A stretch of DNA of 64,000 bases. It comes from Chryseobacterium indologenes. Lineage in GTDB: Bacteria > Bacteroidota > Bacteroidia > Flavobacteriales > Weeksellaceae. Position 1 is the first letter of the stretch. Every line of letters begins with the position of its first letter. Shown in pieces: positions 57,680 to 64,000 of this stretch. The stretch is from positions 1,798,001 through 1,862,000 of the forward strand of contig CP065590.1 of the NCBI GenBank assembly GCA_016025055.1. The letters are read 5' to 3'. Under the pieces are notes generated by a model. The model made no database searches. It saw only the letters and a list, made by a program, of their open reading frames with translations, and was not told where the DNA came from. The position numbers and the translations under genes are program-made.

Positions 57680-57716
57680 AAGTCTCAGATGAATTTACAT
57701 CTGAGACTTTTTTTTC
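57680..57716 (+). terminator. Terminator after the DUF6909-like gene
   Basis: AAGTCTCAGATG / CATCTGAGACTT, a 12-base stem with a 6-base loop and an 8-T run. Confidence 0.85.
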
Positions 57717-57792
57717 TTCTTAGCAAGGGTAAAACCATGACAAGGAGAAAACGGTTCAGAATGTGTATCTTGAAACAATAAAAAACTTATCT

Positions 57793-58263
57793 ATGAATTC
57801 AGCTTCACAATTATCAAAAAGATTCAGGGAAGTGTTGCTTGATGGGCTGTGGATTGCCAATACTAATTTTAAAGATCAGCTTTCAGATGTGACCTGGCAG
57901 CAGGCTGTGACAAAGATTGATTCTTTAAATACAATTGCGATGCTCACTTTCCACATCGACTATTATATTGCAGGAATTGTGCATGTCTTTGAAGGTGGAG
58001 AACTTGAAATAAAAGATAAGTTCAGTTTTGATCTTCCTGCCATAGATTCCCAGATACAATGGGATGACCTGCGGAATAAGCTTTGGGTGGATTCTGAGAA
58101 ATTTGCCTCCTTATTGGAACAGATGCCGGATTCCAAACTTGATGAGGTATTTGTAGATGAAAAATACGGAACCTATCAAAGAAATATTGAAGGAATGATT
58201 GAGCACAGTTACTATCACCTTGGCCAGATTACTTTGATTAAAAAGCTAGTAAAAAACGTCTGA
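57793..58263 (+). CDS. DinB-superfamily protein
   Basis: 156 residues from the ATG at 57793 (MNSASQLSKRFREVLLDG); the frame extends ten codons upstream without support. Four-helix pattern of DinB/DUF1572-type proteins, with histidines that would bind metal: one in LTFHIDYYIAG and two near the C-terminus in EHSYYHLGQITLIKKL. Metal-dependent enzymes of this superfamily often handle thiols such as bacillithiol; the specific function here is unknown. Confidence 0.75.
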   Translation: MNSASQLSKRFREVLLDGLWIANTNFKDQLSDVTWQQAVTKIDSLNTIAMLTFHIDYYIAGIVHVFEGGELEIKDKFSFDLPAIDSQIQWDDLRNKLWVDSEKFASLLEQMPDSKLDEVFVDEKYGTYQRNIEGMIEHSYYHLGQITLIKKLVKNV

Positions 58264-58298
58264 AAAAAGACGAAACACCTTTGAAAAGAGGTTAAAGT

Positions 58299-58333
58299 GC
58301 TCCTTGTCACGGTTGCAAAGCTTGACAAGGAGC
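58299..58333. repeat. Inverted repeat after the DinB-like gene
   Basis: GCTCCTTGTCA (58299-58309) / TGACAAGGAGC (58323-58333), a perfect 11-base stem with a 13-base loop. It could act as a terminator but has no T-run directly after it. Confidence 0.55.
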
Positions 58334-58404
58334 TCATTTAACAATCCTGATTAAAACGCATCTAAAACCATATTAAACAGAACAAAATCTTCAGATAACT
58401 CTAA

Positions 58405-58436
58405 TTTGAAGGTCTTGTTTAAATTACCTACCTTTA
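58405..58436 (+). promoter_or_regulatory. Promoter of the M1 peptidase gene
   Basis: TTTG (58405-58408), 20 bases, TACCTTTA (58429-58436): near-consensus, one mismatch in the -7 box. Confidence 0.55.
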
Positions 58437-58454
58437 AAAAAAATAAAATTTTAA

Positions 58455-60293
58455 ATGAGAAAATCGGCTGCAATCATTTTTGCGTTTATCATTTCACAAT
58501 TTCAGGCTCAGCAAGGAGCTTATTATCAGCAGGCTGCGAAGTACAAGATGGATATTGATGTCAATGCTGAAAAATTTACCTATCAGGGAAAACAGACCTT
58601 GGAATACACCAACAACTCACCGGATCAGTTGAATGTGGTTTATTTCCATCTCTACTGGAATGCTTTTAAACCTAATTCCATGATGGATCAGAGAGTATCT
58701 TCCCAAGGGAAAAATGGTGACGGAAGGTTGCAGAAAAATGGGATTTCAACGCTTTCTTCCATTCCAAAGGATCAGGAAGGAGCTCAAAATATTCACTGGA
58801 TTAAGCAAAATGGGAAAAATCTGAAATTTGAAGTTCAGGAAACCATTATGAAAGTATACCTGGCAGAACCGATCAAACCAAATTCTACCACGACATTTAC
58901 CATGGACTGGGATGCAGTGATTCCTCAGCAGATCAGAAGAAGCGGAAGAAATAACAGGGAAGGAGTAGATATGACCATGACCCAATGGTATCCGAAAATT
59001 GCAGAATACGATTATGATGGTTGGGCCACTTTTGATTATCTGGGAAGAGAATTTCACGCACCGTTTTCAGATTTTGATGTTAATATTAAAATCAACAAAG
59101 ATTATGTAGTAGGGGCGGGAGGTATTCTTGAAAATCCTGCAGATGTAAAGGGTTATGATGCCAATGCTAAAATTAAAGCAGAAAAAGATAAAAAGGTGAC
59201 CTGGAAATGGACGGCAAAAAATATTCTTGATTTTGCCTGGAGTGCAGACAAAGATTATTCTGTGGAAAGCTTCAATGTTCCGGAAGGCCCCAAGGTATAT
59301 CTCGTGTATCAGAAAAATGATAAAACGAAGGCATGGGGTGAGGCTCAGCCTTATATTACAAAATATTTCCAGATCATGAATTCTCATTTCGGAAAATATG
59401 TTTATCCGACTTATGCATTTATTCAAGGTGGAGACGGTGGTATGGAGTATGGAATGTGTACCATGATTTTAGGAGAAGCCAAAAGTATCAAAGACCTGAT
59501 GGGCTTAATGGCTCATGAAGGATGTCATTCTTGGTATCAGCAGATGCTGGCAACCAATGAATCTGTACGCCCGTGGATGGATGAAGGCTTTACAAGCTAT
59601 GCAGAGGGCTACACCATGCACCAGTTGTTCCCGGAACAATTGCCGAATCCTTTTGTTGAAAGGCTGGATGCCTACAGAAACTTCGTTAAAAAAGGGATTG
59701 AAGAACCTGCCGTGTGGTTAGGGGATCATCACGATAACGGAACAGCTTATACCTATGCATCTTATGTAAAAGGAGAATTGTACCTGGTGCAATTAGGATA
59801 TATAATGGGTGAGCAGAATCTTGCTGAAACATTGAAACAATATTATGATCAATGGAGCATGAAACACCCTTCGGACAGAGATTTTCTTCATATTGCCCAG
59901 AAAGTTTCAGGAATGGATCTGAAATGGTTCCATAATTATTGGATTAACACTACCAAAACGATTGATTACGGGATTAAAGATGTGAAGTACGATGCAAAAT
60001 CTACAACGATCACTTTGGTGAATAACGGGCAGGTACCTATGCCGGTTGATTTCAGTGTGATGACTGCAGATAAGAAAGTCGTAACCTATCAGATCCCATT
60101 GAATATGACCCATACATGGAAAGAAAAAGATATCTATGGAGAATTTAAAACAATGCCTTATTGGCCATGGACGCAGAAAGAATATACTTTAACTATTCCT
60201 TACACAAAATCCCAATTGTCTTTGTTGGGGATAGATTTCAGCCAGAGAATTGCAGATGTGAATATGGCGGATAACTTTGTAGAGGTAAAGTAA
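58455..60293 (+). CDS. M1 family metallopeptidase
   Basis: 612 residues with a signal peptide ending near FQAQ (residue 20). N-terminal beta-rich M1 domain, then the zinc site HEGCH (about 354-358, the HExxH motif) with the distal Glu in WMDEGFTSYAEGY about 20 residues on. GGDGGMEYGMCTMI stands at the position of the aminopeptidase GxMEN-type motif. Predicted secreted or periplasmic aminopeptidase. Monocistronic, with promoter and terminator. Confidence 0.93.
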   Translation: MRKSAAIIFAFIISQFQAQQGAYYQQAAKYKMDIDVNAEKFTYQGKQTLEYTNNSPDQLNVVYFHLYWNAFKPNSMMDQRVSSQGKNGDGRLQKNGISTLSSIPKDQEGAQNIHWIKQNGKNLKFEVQETIMKVYLAEPIKPNSTTTFTMDWDAVIPQQIRRSGRNNREGVDMTMTQWYPKIAEYDYDGWATFDYLGREFHAPFSDFDVNIKINKDYVVGAGGILENPADVKGYDANAKIKAEKDKKVTWKWTAKNILDFAWSADKDYSVESFNVPEGPKVYLVYQKNDKTKAWGEAQPYITKYFQIMNSHFGKYVYPTYAFIQGGDGGMEYGMCTMILGEAKSIKDLMGLMAHEGCHSWYQQMLATNESVRPWMDEGFTSYAEGYTMHQLFPEQLPNPFVERLDAYRNFVKKGIEEPAVWLGDHHDNGTAYTYASYVKGELYLVQLGYIMGEQNLAETLKQYYDQWSMKHPSDRDFLHIAQKVSGMDLKWFHNYWINTTKTIDYGIKDVKYDAKSTTITLVNNGQVPMPVDFSVMTADKKVVTYQIPLNMTHTWKEKDIYGEFKTMPYWPWTQKEYTLTIPYTKSQLSLLGIDFSQRIADVNMADNFVEVK

Positions 60294-60311
60294 AACGATA
60301 AACATATAGAT

Positions 60312-60345
60312 AAAAGGAGTATTTTGAAAGTACTCCTTTTATTTT
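60312..60345 (+). terminator. Terminator after the M1 peptidase gene
   Basis: AAAAGGAGTA / TACTCCTTTT with a 9-base loop and T-rich tail. Confidence 0.75.
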
Positions 60346-60356
60346 TTATAAATTTG
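60323..60356 (+). promoter_or_regulatory. Promoter of coaX
   Basis: TTTG (60323-60326), 22 bases, TAAATTTG (60349-60356), overlapping the preceding terminator; the ATG is 39 bases on. Confidence 0.5.
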
Positions 60357-60395
60357 GATGAAAATTTTTTCATACCATAGCCTGTTAAAATATAA

Positions 60396-61154
60396 ATGAA
60401 TTCAATTGTAATAAACGTAGGGAACAGCAATATCAGATTTGGTCTTTTTAACGGAGACAACTGTGACATTTCATGGGTGATCAATACCAAACCCTACAGA
60501 ACCGCAGATGAACTGTATGTTCAGATGCTGATGCTTTACCAGACCTATAAAATTGAGCCTAAAGAAATTGATAAAGTGATTATCGGATCAGTGGTACCCC
60601 AGCTTACCAAAGTGATGAGCTCAGGTATTAAAAAAATCCACGGAATCGCTCCTGTTATTGTTGACAGAAATACACCTTCAGCAGTACAAGCAAAATCAAA
60701 ACAAATGGGGACGGATATTTATGCCAACCTTGTAGCGGCTCATAATCTCTATCCGGACAGAAAAAAAATTGTTATTGACTTTGGAACGGCCCTTACAGCT
60801 AGCTGTGTCGCTGAAACAGGGGAAACACTGGGAGTTATTATCGCTCCGGGAATTGTTACTTCTTTAAATTCTCTGATTCATCAAACCGCTCAACTTCCGG
60901 ATATTGAGCTTAAAAAACCCAAATCCGTTCTCGGGCTGGATACGGTAACCTGCATGCAAAGCGGTATGGTATATGGCTTTCTGGGAATGGTAGAAGGTTT
61001 TGTCAACCGTATCAATGATGAGGTGAATGACGATTGCTTTGTGGTTGCAACAGGTGGTGTTTCCCATGTGTATAAGCCTTTGACAGATAAAATCCATGTG
61101 ATGGACAGGCTTCATACGCTTAAAGGACTGTATTTTCTCGGAAAAGACCTGTAA
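60396..61154 (+). CDS. coaX: Type III pantothenate kinase
   Basis: 252 residues. First step of CoA synthesis; ASKHA fold. Phosphate-binding motif NVGNSNIRFGLF near the N-terminus, VIDFGTALTASCV in the middle, and PGIVTSLNSL and ATGGVSHVY further on. The normal family aspartate near the N-terminus is replaced in the INVGNSN form, as in other Bacteroidota CoaX proteins. Followed by a GNAT gene 71 bases on. Confidence 0.95.
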   Translation: MNSIVINVGNSNIRFGLFNGDNCDISWVINTKPYRTADELYVQMLMLYQTYKIEPKEIDKVIIGSVVPQLTKVMSSGIKKIHGIAPVIVDRNTPSAVQAKSKQMGTDIYANLVAAHNLYPDRKKIVIDFGTALTASCVAETGETLGVIIAPGIVTSLNSLIHQTAQLPDIELKKPKSVLGLDTVTCMQSGMVYGFLGMVEGFVNRINDEVNDDCFVVATGGVSHVYKPLTDKIHVMDRLHTLKGLYFLGKDL

Positions 61155-61225
61155 TATCTTAGGCGTGCACAGAGGATAGCAATTGTATTGAACCTTTATC
61201 CTTATTTCAACTTTAATCTTTATCA

Positions 61226-61759
61226 ATGGAAAATTTTCCCATATTAAAAACAGAAAGACTAATCCTTTCCCAGCTGGAAGAAAAAGATATTCCTTTCATC
61301 GTTGAATTTCTTCAGCATAGAATCTATTCTGATTTTACATCCAATATTCCTTATCCTTACACGGAAAATGACGCTCAGTCATGGGTGAAAATGGCTCAGG
61401 AAGCTTTTGAGGAAAATTCAGGATATACTTTTGGTATCAGAAATAAAAACGGGCAGATTATGGGAGCTATCGGTCTTCATGACCGCGAAGATGATAAAGC
61501 AGAATTGGGATACTGGATAGGAATTCCCTACTGGAATAAAGGATATGTCACGGAAGCTGCTAATGCCATCTTAGAATTTGGATTTAAAAAACTGGGCTTC
61601 AACAAAATTTTTGCAACCCATCTTCCACATAATCCTGCTTCAGGTAAAATCATGGAGAAGATCGGAATGGAGAAAGAAGCCGTTTTAAAACAAGAGGTGA
61701 AAAAAGACGCAGAATATTTTGATCTTATCCTGTATTCTATTTTTAAAAACGAACATTAA
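61226..61759 (+). CDS. GNAT family N-acetyltransferase (RimJ/RimL-like)
   Basis: 177 residues. The N-terminus LKTERLILSQLEEKDIPFIV is RimJ/RimL-like, with the acetyl-CoA region ELGYWIGIPYWNKGYVTEAA and NPASGKIMEKIGM. Substrate unknown. It ends with a strong convergent terminator. Confidence 0.9.
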   Translation: MENFPILKTERLILSQLEEKDIPFIVEFLQHRIYSDFTSNIPYPYTENDAQSWVKMAQEAFEENSGYTFGIRNKNGQIMGAIGLHDREDDKAELGYWIGIPYWNKGYVTEAANAILEFGFKKLGFNKIFATHLPHNPASGKIMEKIGMEKEAVLKQEVKKDAEYFDLILYSIFKNEH

Positions 61760-61795
61760 TTCCCGGGCGTAACACTACCTTGGCATACAAAACAA

Positions 61796-61832
61796 AAATC
61801 AGAGATCAATACATTGATCTCTGATTTTTTTT
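61796..61832. terminator. Bidirectional terminator between GNAT and tadA
   Basis: AAAATCAGAGATCAA / TTGATCTCTGATTTT, a 15-base stem with a 5-base loop and a T-run. Confidence 0.85.
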
Positions 61833-61874
61833 ATGAGATGATTTTCAGAATCTGTCGTGGAAATGCTGAAAAAG

Positions 61875-62306
61875 TTATCTTTTACTTTTAAAAAATTCTT
61901 TAACGATAGAGGAGCATTCTGTTTCCATTATACCCGTTACAAGTTCCGTTTTCGGATGTAAAGAAAGGTGTTTGTTGATAAAACCCCTCTGTTCGTCCCT
62001 TGCTCCGATTACTACTTTGGATATCTGTGACCAGGAAAGAGCTCCGGAACACATTACGCAGGGCTCCATGGTAACATACAGAGTACAATCTTTTAAATAT
62101 TTTCCTCCCAGAAAATTGGCGGCAGAGGTGATGGCCTGCATTTCTGCATGCGCAGTTACATCATTCAGTGTTTCTGTGAGATTGTGGGCTCTTGCAATAA
62201 TCCGATTATTGGAAACAACCACACATCCGATAGGAACCTCATCTTTTTCCAGGGCGGCTTCTGCTTCCTGCAGGGCCATTTTCATATAATATTCGTCGGT
62301 AAACAT
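61875..62306 (-). CDS. tadA: tRNA adenosine(34) deaminase-type nucleoside deaminase
   Basis: 143 residues. Zinc site HAEMQAI (His and catalytic Glu) and PCVMCSGAL (two Cys), followed by ISKVVIGARDEQRGF as in TadA, which makes inosine 34 in tRNA-Arg. Guanine deaminase relatives are similar, but this pattern and length fit TadA better. Its ATG overlaps the stop of the upstream TonB_C-like gene by one base (TAATG). Confidence 0.88.
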   Translation of the reverse strand: MFTDEYYMKMALQEAEAALEKDEVPIGCVVVSNNRIIARAHNLTETLNDVTAHAEMQAITSAANFLGGKYLKDCTLYVTMEPCVMCSGALSWSQISKVVIGARDEQRGFINKHLSLHPKTELVTGIMETECSSIVKEFFKSKR

Positions 62307-62913
62307 TAGTCTGCCATTGTTAAAGTTAAAGGAAGATTGAACTGAAACCTTGCGGGATCCCCTTGGGCTAAAGCCGGAACAAATTTCTCGGAAATGGAGT
62401 ATAAAGCAATTTCAGCCTGCCTGTTAAAAGTAAAATTATCACCCTTGGCATGGACATTGGTAATCGTTCCGTCTTTTTCTACAATAAAAGCAACACTCGT
62501 TTTTACTGTTTTTATATCAGAATGTACACCATTCACATATAAAAGATCTGCCACTTCCTGCCTTAGCGTATTGATGCCTCCGGGATAATTCGGGGCTGAT
62601 TCAACTACCGAAGGGCCGGTGTAGGCTTCTTTTTTAACGACTGCAGATCTTCCAGATTCCGGACTTTTAACAGGGCTCCAATCAGGGCCGTATTCTCGAT
62701 ACTGTCCATTTTTTTCATAAAAAAGAGAAAATCTCCTTTGATACTTGCCTTTCTGAAGGTATTGGTTTCTGCATCAAATTTCTTTTTAAACTCAGTATTC
62801 AGCATACTCCGATGCTGATTGTAATAGTTTTTTACAAGCCTGAATTCTTCTTTCTGCTGGGATAAACAGAAGGAAGAAATGATTGAACATATACAAATAA
62901 ACAGAACTTTCAA
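62306..62913 (-). CDS. Secreted TonB_C-like domain protein (frameshifted)
   Basis: Two frames join with one added base in the T-run at 62630-62635, restoring LQSLKKEAYTGPSVVESAPN, for 202 residues. A signal peptide ends near CLSQ (residue 19). The C-terminal ~85 residues (TVKTSVAFIVEKDGTITNVH, then FVPALAQGDPARFQFNLPLT) follow the TonB C-terminal domain pattern. There is no TonB membrane anchor or proline-rich spacer, so it is probably not an energy transducer itself. Translationally coupled to tadA. Confidence 0.75.
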
Positions 62914-62967
62914 TGCAGTATATTTATGTAAATGTACTTAAAAAATATGATATCCGGTTATTTCTGA

Positions 62968-63888
62968 TCAGCTTTCAAGATAACGGTTTAAGGATTCCTG
63001 AAGATGGGTACGGATGTCATCAACTAAACATTTAGGTTCTAAAACAGTTACTTCCTTTCCGTAAGATAAGATCTCCTGCATAAAGTCATAAGTAGGATGA
63101 AGAAAGAATTCAAAATAAATCTCTTCGGTCGTTTCCTTGGTCTCTTTTTGGGATTGATGAAGAGGGAAGCTCCTGATATATTCTCCCTGATGACGACTAC
63201 ACTTTAATACAATTTTTTCAGGTTTTTGCTCCGTAAGATTCATCACTCCGAAAGCGTTTTTGAAATGCTCCCTGAAATTGTAATTATATTTTTCCCTGAA
63301 TTTGCTTTTGTCTACATCCAGATAATTGATTCTGTCTAATCCAAAAGATTTTAATGCTTTATCTTTGGTGTCAATCGCAATCAGGTACCATCTGTCCTTT
63401 GATTCTTTCAGAGCTAGAGGATGAACTTTGCGGGAAGTCATCAGCTTGTTCTTGTAATTGTAATGTTCAAAAGTAACGACTCTTTTGTTACGGATAGCAA
63501 AAAACAGATCGTAAAAGTGTTCCACTCCTGTTGGTTTTCGGCTTTCAAAGAAAATAAAATCTGAAAAGTCAGGATGAAGATTCAATGCATTACTTACCTG
63601 GAAAGACTCCAACAATTTTTGATTGTATTCATCCACTTCCATGATCGGACGGCTTTCGATATAGTAACGGTTGTCTCCTTTTTTCTTATTATGAATAGAC
63701 AGGTTAAAAAGATCAGAAATCTCACGGATATCCCTCTGCAAGGTACGGATAGAGTAGCTCTTGATGTCCGCATCCTGAAATTCAAAAGAGTTTAACAGAT
63801 AGCTCTCCAGCTGTGAATAGGTAGCCGGAGAACTTTCCAATCTTTTTATAATTAAGGCATATCTTGTCAGGTAAAAATCTTTTTTCAT
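62968..63888 (-). CDS. WYL domain transcriptional regulator
   Basis: 306 residues. N-terminal winged-helix DNA-binding region (about 1-75, with YSIRTLQRDIREISDLF as the recognition helix area), then a WYL domain with SKDRWYLIAIDTKDKALKSF and a C-terminal extension (VTVLEPKCLVDDIRTHLQES). WYL regulators sense nucleic-acid or nucleotide ligands and often control defence or RNA-repair genes. Palindromic TGTCG elements just upstream suggest autoregulation. Confidence 0.9.
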   Translation of the reverse strand: MKKDFYLTRYALIIKRLESSPATYSQLESYLLNSFEFQDADIKSYSIRTLQRDIREISDLFNLSIHNKKKGDNRYYIESRPIMEVDEYNQKLLESFQVSNALNLHPDFSDFIFFESRKPTGVEHFYDLFFAIRNKRVVTFEHYNYKNKLMTSRKVHPLALKESKDRWYLIAIDTKDKALKSFGLDRINYLDVDKSKFREKYNYNFREHFKNAFGVMNLTEQKPEKIVLKCSRHQGEYIRSFPLHQSQKETKETTEEIYFEFFLHPTYDFMQEILSYGKEVTVLEPKCLVDDIRTHLQESLNRYLES

Positions 63889-63905
63889 GATCTAATTTTA
63901 TACAA

Positions 63906-63913
63906 CAAATATA
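63906..63913 (-). promoter_or_regulatory. -7 promoter box for the WYL regulator
   Basis: Minus strand TATATTTG, 17 bases before the ATG at 63888. Confidence 0.5.
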
Positions 63914-63923
63914 TGGGCTTAAT

Positions 63924-63956
63924 ACGACAAAACGTGTCGTGTTTTATTTTTTGTCG
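63924..63956. promoter_or_regulatory. Candidate operator upstream of the WYL regulator
   Basis: Palindrome ACGACA (63924-63929) / TGTCGT (63935-63940), and a third half-site TTTTGTCG (63949-63956) that is the reverse complement of CGACAAAA (63925-63932). It sits right behind the -7 box. Confidence 0.45.
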
Positions 63957-64000
63957 AACTTATTCTTCAGAAATTTACGTGGATTTCAAAAATTATATAA

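Noticed and set aside
1..64000. CRISPR arrays, tRNA or rRNA genes, phage or transposase genes
   Set aside because: I saw no regularly spaced repeats, no cloverleaf-like tRNA sequences and no integrase or transposase motifs in the translated frames. Short or degenerate cases could escape reading by eye.

Overview
The window looks like the chromosome of a Chryseobacterium-type flavobacterium (Bacteroidota, Weeksellaceae). The DNA is AT-rich. Genes carry Bacteroidota hallmarks: a gliding lipoprotein (GldH), a T9SS sorting tail, GLPGLI and DUF3078 proteins, type III glutamine synthetase, and alternative complex III. Many genes start just downstream of the Bacteroidota -7 box TAnnTTTG, in several cases with TTTG 19-20 bases further upstream. 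I found no rRNA, tRNA, CRISPR array, prophage, integrase or insertion sequence. This is mostly core genome.

Layout. 1-4.1 kb: 3' part missing dprA, a rhomboid protease, two tandem DUF3078 proteins. 4.2-8.8 kb: iron-sulfur assembly operon (A-type carrier, sufB, an acetyltransferase, sufC, sufD; minus strand). 9-17 kb: GLPGLI protein, zinc metallopeptidase, LTA-synthase-like sulfatase, ribH with a TPR membrane protein, a lipoprotein with apt. 17-25.5 kb: complete alternative complex III operon actABCDEF. 25.6-34.5 kb: SPOR protein, polytopic membrane protein, T9SS-secreted protein, SelO, then ricT-gldH-PBP1A. 35-41 kb: FadL porin, GDSL lipoprotein, prs, rplY, sufS and a hidden bacteriocin-like peptide gene. 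41.2-45.3 kb: heme operon hemA-hemC-hemD, with hemE last. 45.6-51.3 kb: rod-shape operon mreB-mreC-mreD-mrdA-rodA. 51.4-64 kb: pentapeptide protein, NlpC/P60 lipoprotein, glnA (type III), a DUF6909-like protein, DinB-like protein, M1 peptidase, coaX, GNAT, TonB_C-like protein with tadA, and a WYL regulator.

A dominant feature is the number of one-base frameshifts, nearly all in A or T homopolymers. They break at least eleven genes, including ones expected to be indispensable (hemA, hemD, sufS, sufD). Where I merged the frames, the corrected lengths match the families. I read this as uncorrected homopolymer sequencing error rather than biology. Merged coordinates are given below, and the raw open frames are shorter.

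The least ordinary items are a 40-residue double-glycine-leader peptide gene (40970-41093), an orphan promoter-terminator unit that may make a small RNA (53130-53231), several intergenic inverted-repeat elements, and a conserved protein with a nucleosidase-like C-terminal half (55967-57657).
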